DNA from: Comamonadaceae bacterium ALPHA2B
GTDB taxonomy: Bacteria; Pseudomonadota; Gammaproteobacteria; Burkholderiales; Burkholderiaceae_C
Reading direction: 5' to 3'
Assembly (NCBI GenBank): GCA_005503065.1
Contig: SCOE01000020.1
Span: forward strand, 1-64,000
DNA: 64,000 bases
Under the pieces are notes generated by a model, which was not told the DNA's origin, searched no databases, and worked only from the letters and a program-made list of their open reading frames with translations. The position numbers and the translations under genes were made by a program. Position 1 is the first letter of the stretch. Every line of letters starts with the position of its first letter. Shown here piece after piece: positions 56,403 to 64,000 of this stretch.

Positions 56403-57571
56403 GGCTCAGCAGGAATGTCGATGCGCACGCGGTAGTGGTCCTGATCCACCCCGGCGCGAAAGCTCGCCTGCATGTCGTGCAGCAGGCGCAGCCGGTCGCG
56501 CACGTTCGCCAGCGCAATGCCGTGCCCGCGGGGCAGCGGCTGGTCGGCCCACAGCAGGGGCGGCAGGCTGTTGACCACCTCGATCACCACCTTGCTGCCG
56601 CGCCGCTCCGTACGGATGCGCAGCTTGGCACCCTGCGGGCTGGGCTCCACGCCATGCTTGACGGCGTTCTCCACCAGCGGCTGCAGCAGCAGCTTGGGCA
56701 GGCGAGCGTCGTTGGCCGCCGGGTCGATGGCCCAGCGCACGCGCAGCCGCTCGCCGAAGCGGATCTGCTCGATGGCCAGGTAGCGCTGCGCCAGGGCGAT
56801 CTCGTCGCCCAGGGTCACCGACTCGTCGGGGTCGGCCAGCGCCGAGCGGAAGAGCTCGCTCAGGTCCTCGAGCATGGCCTCGGCCTTGGCGGGCTCCTCG
56901 CGCACCAGGGCGATGGCGCTGTTGAGCGTGTTGAAGAGGAAGTGCGGGCGGATGCGCTGCTGCAGTTCCTCGAGCCGCGCCGTGGTGGCGGCCGGCGTCT
57001 CGCCGCTGGCGCGCAGCACCATGGCCACCATCACCATGGCGGCGAACGCCGCGCCCGTCAGCCCACTCGCCAGCCATGGGGCCGACACCATCACGCCGGT
57101 CAGGCGCAGCAGGCCGCAGCCGTACAGGCCGGCCAGCGCACCGACCGTGGCACCCACCGCATATTGAACCTGCAGCGGCCAGCGGGCCATCGGTTTCTTG
57201 ACGGCGCAGATGGCCACCAGCCACAGCAGCGTGCCGGGCAAGGCGCCACCGGTCACCGTGGCGGCCAGCGTCAGCCAGTCGGCCGGGCTCGCGGACACGA
57301 AGAGCGTGGCCAGCCCCACGGCCGCTTCCACCGCCACCACCGTGCGCAGCACCACGCCGATGCGGCAGGCGTCGAAGCGGGGCCTGGCACGCGCCTTCGC
57401 CAGGGACGAGGCCCCGCCCGCCACGGGCGGCTCCAGCGGCGCCGGCATCGTCGTGTCGCCCGCGCCCCAGGGCGCGGCGCCGGGGGCCACCGGCGCCGAG
57501 GCCGTGGCACCGGTGGGCCGGGCACTTCTGTCCGAGCCGGGGGGCGTCGATAAAATCGATGGGTTGCGCAT
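56399..57571 (-). CDS. LytS/AlgZ-type sensor histidine kinase
   Basis: 390 residues; N-terminal part with about four membrane helices ([52 protein letters not shown] and [20 protein letters not shown]), then the His_kinase domain with [16 protein letters not shown] and an ATPase domain ([35 protein letters not shown]). So the kinase has ATP-binding boxes. ATG at 57569-57571 is used; other ATGs up to 57604 are in frame, with no clear ribosome-binding site at either. Divergent from argH. Confidence 0.88.
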   Translation of the reverse strand: MRNPSILSTPPGSDRSARPTGATASAPVAPGAAPWGAGDTTMPAPLEPPVAGGASSLAKARARPRFDACRIGVVLRTVVAVEAAVGLATLFVSASPADWLTLAATVTGGALPGTLLWLVAICAVKKPMARWPLQVQYAVGATVGALAGLYGCGLLRLTGVMVSAPWLASGLTGAAFAAMVMVAMVLRASGETPAATTARLEELQQRIRPHFLFNTLNSAIALVREEPAKAEAMLEDLSELFRSALADPDESVTLGDEIALAQRYLAIEQIRFGERLRVRWAIDPAANDARLPKLLLQPLVENAVKHGVEPSPQGAKLRIRTERRGSKVVIEVVNSLPPLLWADQPLPRGHGIALANVRDRLRLLHDMQASFRAGVDQDHYRVRIDIPAEP

Positions 57572-57662
57572 CGGTCGCGACACGGTGGAAAGGCAGCGGG
57601 CCATTATTGCTGCTGTTGCCGCCATCACCTTCCCCGGCCCGTCCCACCTGCCCATCCGTCCC

Positions 57663-59060
<1,398 letters not shown>

Positions 59061-59075
59061 GCAACGAACCCCATA

Positions 59076-59190
59076 CGGACAGCCGAACGCAGAGGACGCA
59101 GAGACTTCGCAGAGGGCGCAGAAAAGACATGAATGGTTTTCTTCTGCGCCCTCTGCGAGACCTTTGCGCCCTCTGCGTTCGGCAGTCCGA
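59076..59190. repeat. Long inverted repeat (composite element 2, part 1)
   Basis: Outer ends CGGACAGCCGAACG and CGTTCGGCAGTCCG, with arms of about 45 nt built from CGCAGAGGACGCAGAG-like units and their complements (CTCTGCGCCC) around a short loop. About 90 percent of arm bases pair. Follows argH and could serve as its 3' end structure. Confidence 0.75.
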
Positions 59191-59256
59191 TTTTTCAAGC
59201 CGAATCGGCCCGCAGCGCCCGCCTCACCTGCGCGAGCAGCTACAAAAATAATAGCA
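59191..59256. repeat. Dispersed repeat, copy l (composite element 2, part 2)
   Basis: TTTTTCAAGCCGAATCGGCC, then CGCAGCGCCCGCCTCACCTG and CGCGAGCAGCTAC...ATAATAGCA. Abuts the long inverted repeat, the same order as at 23645. Confidence 0.8.
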
Positions 59257-59269
59257 ATCGGGCGGCGCC

Positions 59270-60757
59270 ATGTTCTACGCCATTCCCCTGGAGAACCGCC
59301 CCACCTGGCGCAACCCGCCGTGGATGACGGTGCTGCTGATCTTCATCAACATGGCGGTGTGGTGGGGACCGCAGCGCAGCGAGAACAAGGCCGAGGAACG
59401 CGCGGCGCTCTTCTACGCGAAGAGCGCGCTGCCGGCCATCGAACTGCCTGCGTACCTGAACTGGCTGGACGAAACCGGCGCCAAGCACGCCAAGGAGGCG
59501 CGCCGCGCCTACGCCCGCAAGCAGTATGCCGACCTGGCCGAGGCCATGAACCAGGCCACGCCCTTCCTCGCGAAGCTGCGGGCCGACGAGGTGATCACGC
59601 CCGCCGACCGCCGCTACGACGCCTGGAAGGCCGCGCGCACCGAGTACGACGCGATGCTGCCCAAGCCCTTCACCGCACGCTGGGCGCAGGACCACAACCC
59701 CGGCGCCGAGTGGCGGCCGGTGACCTGGCTCAGCTCGGCCTTCCTGCACGGCAGCACCGGGCACCTGCTGGGCAACATGCTGTTCCTCTTCCTGTTCGGC
59801 TGCTCGGTCGAACTGGCACTCACAGCCGCGTTCGGCCGCACGACCTATCTCGCCTTCTACCTGCTGGGCGCCATCGGCGCGTCGGCGATGGCCACCTGGG
59901 CCTATGCGGGCCAGGGCGGGCTCGGCCTGGGCGCCTCGGGCGCCGTGTCGGCACTGATGGGCATGTACGCAGTGCTCTACCGCATGCGGCGCATCCGCTT
60001 CTTCTACCAGTTCCTCGTCTATTTCAACTACGTCACCGCGCCGGCCCTGCTGCTGCTGCCGGCATGGATCGCCAACGAGTTGCTGCAGCACTGGCTGGGC
60101 GGGCGCGGCATCGCCTACATGGCGCACCTGGGCGGGCTGCTGACGGGCGCGGCGCTGATGGCGCTGGCCCTGGCCGTGCGCCGCATCGAGGCGCCCGCCA
60201 CCGCGGCCGCGCCATCGGCCGTGGCCGACGACGGCCATGCGGCCCAGGTCGCGCTGGCGCGCAAGCTCACGGGCGAGCTGCAGTTCGAGCGCGCCGCCTC
60301 GGCCTGGAAGGCGGCCGCCAAGCTGCGCCCGCGCGATGTCGACACACTGCGCCACTGGTTCAACCTGGCCAAGCTGTGGCCGGCCAGCGAGGACTTCCAC
60401 CGCTGTGCCCGACTGGTGTTCGCATTGCCCGGCAAGGACGACGCCACGCTGGCGCTGCAGCATGCGAGCTACCGCGTCTACCTCGACATCGCCAAGCCCG
60501 GCGCGCGGCTTCAGGCCGACGACATGGTGCGCCTGGCGCGCCGATTCACCCGCGCGCGCGAGTTCACCGACGCCGAGCGCCTGTGCCAGGCGCTGCTGCG
60601 CACCGCGCCCGAGCATCCGCGCCTGGCCGAGACGCTGTGCCTGTGCGTCACCGGCCTGCTGCAGGCCGGCGAGCGGCAGCGCGCCCGTGCCTGGCTGCCC
60701 GAGCTGATGAAGCGGGCGCCGGGCGAGCCGGTCACCCGGCTGCTGGCGCAGGCCTGA
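59270..60757 (+). CDS. Rhomboid-family intramembrane protease with extra domains
   Basis: 495 residues. After the first helix (about 17-32, PPWMTVLLIFINMAVWW) a soluble insertion of about 100 residues follows. The rhomboid core then has SSAFLHGSTGHLLGNMLFLF, the catalytic serine in GLGASGAVSALMGMY and the catalytic histidine in YMAHLGGLLTGAAL, so it should be active. After the last helix (about residue 305) a C-terminal domain of about 180 residues resembles TPR helices (AARKLTGELQF-like, LALQHASYRVYLDIAKPG, LCQALLRTAPEHPRLAETL). Substrates unknown. ATG at 59270 just after a dispersed repeat. Confidence 0.88.
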   Translation: MFYAIPLENRPTWRNPPWMTVLLIFINMAVWWGPQRSENKAEERAALFYAKSALPAIELPAYLNWLDETGAKHAKEARRAYARKQYADLAEAMNQATPFLAKLRADEVITPADRRYDAWKAARTEYDAMLPKPFTARWAQDHNPGAEWRPVTWLSSAFLHGSTGHLLGNMLFLFLFGCSVELALTAAFGRTTYLAFYLLGAIGASAMATWAYAGQGGLGLGASGAVSALMGMYAVLYRMRRIRFFYQFLVYFNYVTAPALLLLPAWIANELLQHWLGGRGIAYMAHLGGLLTGAALMALALAVRRIEAPATAAAPSAVADDGHAAQVALARKLTGELQFERAASAWKAAAKLRPRDVDTLRHWFNLAKLWPASEDFHRCARLVFALPGKDDATLALQHASYRVYLDIAKPGARLQADDMVRLARRFTRAREFTDAERLCQALLRTAPEHPRLAETLCLCVTGLLQAGERQRARAWLPELMKRAPGEPVTRLLAQA

Positions 60758-60775
60758 CGGAGCCGCTCAGAAGGC

Positions 60776-61282
60776 TCAGGCGGCGCGCCCGGGCAGGATG
60801 CCGCCGCGCTCGCTGCGCAGCGCCCGCACCTGCAGGAAGGCGCCGACCAGGAAGACCACGAACAGCCCGCCGACGATCTTCTGCAGCAGCGGATCGTCCG
60901 GCCCCGAGAACCACGGAGCACCCTGCGGCAGGCGGGTGAAGGTCTCGGTCAGGCCGGGGATGAAGTGGAAGAACACGGTGAGCGAGTAGCCCACGGTTTC
61001 CACGTAGGGCGACCCGCCGCCGAAGCTGCCGCGGCCGCCAAGCGCCGCGATGCCCAGCACCACGAGCGTGAGGATGCCCAGCACGTGCGGCGGCCCGAAG
61101 CCGCCGTGCTGGAAGATGGGAAAGCCGGTGAGGCAGGTGAGCACGGTCGCCCACACATAGAGGCGGCCGCTGCCGCTGCGTGGCGTCACGCGGCCGTGGC
61201 GCGCGAGGGCGGCCAGGCCGGCGACGAGCGCGACGAGGCCGATGGCGGTGTGCACGGTACCCAGGGAAGTCAGTCCGAACAT
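60776..61282 (-). CDS. Small membrane protein of unknown function (DUF2306-like)
   Basis: 168 residues with four predicted membrane helices: HTAIGLVALVAGLAALA, YVWATVLTCLTGFPIF, VLGILTLVVLGIAAL and VGGLFVVFLVGAFLQV. The pattern TVHTAIGLVALVAG and RSGSGRLYVWATVLTCL resembles DUF2306 membrane proteins; no function is known. Convergent with the rhomboid gene, only 18 nt apart. The 221-nt gap to the next gene holds a dispersed repeat near 61431 and nothing else recognisable. Confidence 0.75.
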   Translation of the reverse strand: MFGLTSLGTVHTAIGLVALVAGLAALARHGRVTPRSGSGRLYVWATVLTCLTGFPIFQHGGFGPPHVLGILTLVVLGIAALGGRGSFGGGSPYVETVGYSLTVFFHFIPGLTETFTRLPQGAPWFSGPDDPLLQKIVGGLFVVFLVGAFLQVRALRSERGGILPGRAA

Positions 61283-61429
61283 GGCAGCTCCTGTGTGTTG
61301 GCCCGGGGGATCGCCCTGCCCTCGCGGCCCTCGGGCCGGGCCGCAGCGTGCGGATCGTCGTCCGTGGGCGCGACGCGTGCAAGAGGCGTGCCGCGGATCA
61401 CCGGGATGCCGGCCCAGCCGCGTCCGGCG

Positions 61430-61500
61430 ACTGCTACGAAATTCATAGCTGCCTGCGCAGGCAGGACGCGCGCTGCGGCCCTTTTTTCTTTGAATCGCCG
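61430..61500. repeat. Dispersed repeat, copy m (minus orientation)
   Basis: Read on the minus strand: GGCGATTCAAAG, then GGCCGCAGCGCGCGTCCTGC, CTGCGCAGGCAGCTATGAAT and TTCGTAGCAG. Begins at the 3' end of the HMG-CoA lyase gene. Confidence 0.75.
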
Positions 61501-61503
61501 ACT

Positions 61504-62415
61504 TCAGGCGCAGGCGGCAGCCAGCGCCATGGCCACGCGCGACGCGCTGTCGCGGCCCAGCGCGGCGGAGATGAAGGCGCCCGCCTCGGCCAGTCGGGGC
61601 AGGTCGATGCCCGTCGCGTAGCCCATGCCGTTCAGCAGGTACACGACGTCCTCGGTCGCGACGTTGCCCGACGCGCCCGCGGCGTAGGGACAGCCGCCCA
61701 GGCCCGAGACCGAGCTGTCGAAGGTGCGCAGCCCCATCTCGAGCGACGCGGCGATGTTGGCGATCGCCATGCCGTAGGTGTCGTGGTAGTGGCCCGCCAG
61801 CGCCGACGCCGGGATGTGCTGCAGGCAGGCCTCGAGCATGCGGCGCGCGGCGTCGGGCGTGCCGCGGCCGATGGTGTCGCCCAGCGAGATCTCGTGGCAG
61901 CCCATCTCGCGCAGTTGCACCGCCACGCGCGCCACCTGCGCCGGCGCCACCGCGCCCTCGTAGGGGCAGCCCAGCACGCACGACACATAGCCGCGCACGC
62001 GCACGCCAGCCGCCAGCGCCGCCTCGGCCACGCTGCGGAAGCGCTCCAGGCTGTCGGCAATGGAGCAGTTGATGTTCCTGCGCGAGAAGGACTCGGAGGC
62101 GGCGCCGAACACCGCGACCTCATCGCAGCCGGCGGCCAGCGCGGCCTCCAGGCCCTGCAGGTTGGGCGTGAGCGCGCTGTAGTGCACGCCAGTCGGGCGC
62201 GGCAGCGCGGCCATGAGCTCGGCGCTGCCGGCCATCTGCGGCACCCACTTGGGCGACACGAAGGACGCCGCTTCGATGTGGGTGACGCCGGCGGCCACGA
62301 GCCGCTCGATCAGCGCCACCCGGGTCGCCACGTCGACCGGCCGCTTCTCGTTCTGCAGCCCGTCGCGCGGGCCGACCTCGACGACCTTGACGCGTTCGCT
62401 CACCGCCAGGCTCAT
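61504..62415 (-). CDS. Hydroxymethylglutaryl-CoA lyase family enzyme
   Basis: Cleaves 3-hydroxy-3-methylglutaryl-CoA to acetyl-CoA and acetoacetate (leucine catabolism) or a related C-C bond. 303 residues, DRE-TIM metallolyase: VVEVGPRDGLQNEKRPV, the SFVSPKWVPQMAGS loop, DTIGRGTPDAARRML, HYHDTYGMAIAN (metal His pair) and the active-site Cys in SGLGGCPYAAGASGNVATED. The ATG overlaps the upstream permease stop (ATGA), so it is probably cotranslated with a tricarboxylate transporter. Whether its substrate is HMG-CoA or a citramalyl-type CoA ester is open. Confidence 0.9.
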   Translation of the reverse strand: MSLAVSERVKVVEVGPRDGLQNEKRPVDVATRVALIERLVAAGVTHIEAASFVSPKWVPQMAGSAELMAALPRPTGVHYSALTPNLQGLEAALAAGCDEVAVFGAASESFSRRNINCSIADSLERFRSVAEAALAAGVRVRGYVSCVLGCPYEGAVAPAQVARVAVQLREMGCHEISLGDTIGRGTPDAARRMLEACLQHIPASALAGHYHDTYGMAIANIAASLEMGLRTFDSSVSGLGGCPYAAGASGNVATEDVVYLLNGMGYATGIDLPRLAEAGAFISAALGRDSASRVAMALAAACA

Positions 62416-63797
62416 CCGAAGATCTTCAGCAGCGCCGGCACCGACAGCACGGCCGTGTAGTAGCCCATGAACTGCACGCCGGTGTTGAAGCCCAGGATGC
62501 GCGACAGCAGCCCGCCGACCAGGCCCATGGTCATGATCACCAGCAGCCCCAGGAACTGCCCTTCCCACACGCTGATGACGAAGATCAGGCCGATGAAGGT
62601 GGCGATGATGGCCTCGTGGCTCACCTTGCGCGACACGAAGAGCGCCGCGCGGCGCGCGAAGTTCATCGCAAAGGGGTACGACACCACCGCCGCCAGCAGC
62701 ACGGCCAGCATGCCGTAGCCCAGGAACTCCCAGTGGTTCATCAGGTTGTGCAGGTTGTGCGTCTGGCCCGTGGCCGCATCCACCGTGAAGCGTGGCGGCG
62801 CGTTGAACAGCGGCGCGGCCGGCCCCGCGGCCACCGGGCTGAGCGGCAGGCCGAAGGCGATCAGCGGGATCAGCGCCTCGGCGATGTAGGTCGCCTCGGT
62901 CACGCCGTTGCGCGCGGCCAGTACCGTGGTGAGGCGGTGGTAGGCGTGCTTGATGCGCGAGCCCACCAGTTCGCCCAGCACCACGGTCATCGCCACCGGG
63001 CTGAACACGAAGGTCGCGCTCGAGATGGTCGCCGTCGCCAGCGTCCACTGCGTCTGCTTGCGGTCGAGCACCTTCAGCGGGTTGGGGAAGTAGCCCGACC
63101 AGCCCTTGACGTCCGGCGCGAGCTGGAAAGTGCGCGGCTGGTCGCGCTTCATGCGGCCGCGGTCGGCCGGCGAGATGACCGAGAACAGGTCCGCCACCAG
63201 GGGCCCGATGGCGATGCCCAGGAAGTAGCTCACGCTGAGCTTGACGTTGTACTTCGCCGTCAGCGTCTGCAGCGCGATGATGAGCACCACGAAGGGCAGC
63301 AGCAGCGCCACCGAGGCCCAGCGGCCGGGCGAGAAGTACGCGATCAGCACGGCCGCGGCCAGGAAGATCCACGGCGCCGCCTTGGTGATGGTGGGCCCGA
63401 AGGGCGCCAGCATCACCGCGAACAGCACGGCCAGCGGCACGGCGACGAAGGCGGCGACGATGGCGCCCGAGATCATCTTGCGCAGCGCGATGTGCGGCAC
63501 ACCCAGCTTGCGCAGCGCGTTGGCGTCCTGCAGCAGCGGCGTGGCCAGCGTGTCGCCCGGGATGCCCAGCAGCGCCGTGGGCACCGCGTGCGTCATGTGC
63601 TTGGCCACGGCGCCGGCCAGGAAGAAGGTGAACACGCCCGCGGCGGGCACGCCCAGCAGCACCACGAGCAGCGTCAGCGGCGCGAGCGTCGTGGTCTCGT
63701 CGGTGCCCGACACGAGGCCGATGGCGGCGAAGACGATGGCGCCGACCAGGCCCATGGCCCCGGCGACCCAGATCTGTTGGAGGAGTTCGGCGCTCAT
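62412..63797 (-). CDS. TctA-like tripartite tricarboxylate transporter permease
   Basis: 461 residues, about 10-11 membrane helices. The conserved block near residue 75 (AVPTALLGIPGDTLATPLLQ) and the repeat near 320 (IAFGLPLSPVAAG) are what one expects from the TTT permease superfamily. The family has two such halves. The ATG at 63795-63797 is chosen; the longer frame runs into the previous gene. No TctB or TctC homologue lies inside the window, but one may lie to the right. Starts inside the end of the preceding gene (ATGA). Substrate: a di- or tricarboxylate, not determinable. Confidence 0.8.
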   Translation of the reverse strand: MSAELLQQIWVAGAMGLVGAIVFAAIGLVSGTDETTTLAPLTLLVVLLGVPAAGVFTFFLAGAVAKHMTHAVPTALLGIPGDTLATPLLQDANALRKLGVPHIALRKMISGAIVAAFVAVPLAVLFAVMLAPFGPTITKAAPWIFLAAAVLIAYFSPGRWASVALLLPFVVLIIALQTLTAKYNVKLSVSYFLGIAIGPLVADLFSVISPADRGRMKRDQPRTFQLAPDVKGWSGYFPNPLKVLDRKQTQWTLATATISSATFVFSPVAMTVVLGELVGSRIKHAYHRLTTVLAARNGVTEATYIAEALIPLIAFGLPLSPVAAGPAAPLFNAPPRFTVDAATGQTHNLHNLMNHWEFLGYGMLAVLLAAVVSYPFAMNFARRAALFVSRKVSHEAIIATFIGLIFVISVWEGQFLGLLVIMTMGLVGGLLSRILGFNTGVQFMGYYTAVLSVPALLKIFG

Positions 63798-64000
63798 GGG
63801 GCGGCTTTCCTGTGCGTGGCGGGGGCGGGGTCGTGCTGCGCGAAGAGCTCGTAGATCTCCAGCTCCTTCATCTCGCGCGCCACCACGGGCGGCAGGTCGT
63901 CCATCGAGCCCAGGCCGCCGTGTTCCTCGGCCAGCTGGGCGACGACTTCCTCGCGCCACGCCGGGTCGCTGGCGGCGCCTTCGACCACGTCGCGCTTGGG
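63794..64000 (-). CDS. 3' end of an unidentified gene (5' end outside the window)
   Basis: About 68 residues are visible. They are charged and end with PATHRKAAP; EEVVAQLAEEHGGLGSMDDL and VVAREMKELEIYELF suggest a soluble helical C-terminus. The reading frame is open to the window edge, so a start could lie beyond it. The stop overlaps the permease start (ATGA). I do not recognise the family. Context suggests an operon with transport and CoA-ester cleavage. Confidence 0.6.
   Translation of the reverse strand, partial: PKRDVVEGAASDPAWREEVVAQLAEEHGGLGSMDDLPPVVAREMKELEIYELFAQHDPAPATHRKAAP

Overview
The window is high-GC DNA from a betaproteobacterium, most likely a member of the Comamonadaceae (Variovorax-like; genus not proven). 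The evidence is gene order (lepA-lepB-DUF4845-rnc-era-recO-pdxJ-acpS-nagZ; plsX-fabHDG-acpP-fabF-rpoE; argH next to an AlgZ/AlgR-type pair near hemCDXY), very strong third-position GC, and many copies of a short dispersed palindromic repeat that I recall from this family. The sequence is chromosomal housekeeping DNA with one envelope/exopolysaccharide (EPS) island. I see no phage, insertion sequence, CRISPR array, rRNA or tRNA gene.

Layout. 1-1506: 3' part of lysS (+). 1548-10359: leftward block lepA > lepB > DUF4845 > rnc > era > unknown secreted protein > recO > pdxJ > acpS > nagZ (translation, tRNA/rRNA processing, protein export, repair, cofactors, wall recycling). 10360-10883: non-coding, two terminators and a perfect DnaA box. 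10884-14995: envelope-stress operon rpoE > rseA > rseB > mucD, preceded by a small membrane protein. 15500-22056: fatty-acid and phospholipid operon yceD > rpmF > plsX > fabH > fabD > fabG > acpP > fabF. 22092-24911: rightward yceF (maf), an RsmI-like methylase and an MFS transporter. 25051-28242: leftward rluC > HAD phosphatase > Rieske protein > sppA. 28818-31763: rne with a leader of about 575 nt, divergent from rluC.

32210-45173 is a complete-looking Wzx/Wzy-type EPS cluster. The rightward arm holds a priming phosphoglycosyltransferase, flippase, two glycosyltransferases, polymerase, a third glycosyltransferase, a WcaF-like acetyltransferase and a WcaI-like glycosyltransferase. The leftward arm is wza > wzb > wzc. 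The arms converge on a near-perfect bidirectional terminator. Both outer flanks carry a GGTTACA motif that may mark common regulation.

45309-49384: leftward hemC > hemD > hemX > hemY; 49494-52343: divergent ppc. Then an SDR/AraC divergent pair, a leftward kinase > LytTR regulator > AI-2E-family permease operon, rightward argH, a rhomboid-family protease with an unusual architecture, a small membrane protein, and at the right edge a leftward operon of an unidentified 3' fragment > TctA-like permease > HMG-CoA lyase family enzyme. The presence of AlgU/MucA/MucB/MucD-type and AlgZ/AlgR-type regulators in the same 64 kb as an EPS cluster suggests, but does not prove, a Pseudomonas-like link between envelope stress and polysaccharide production.

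The main unusual signals are: short repeats that have entered coding sequences (era, hemD, nagZ, fabH, a membrane protein); an rnc gene without an ATG, GTG or TTG at its expected start; a 27-residue in-frame insertion inside NagZ; two composite long-inverted-repeat elements; and the EPS-flank motif.
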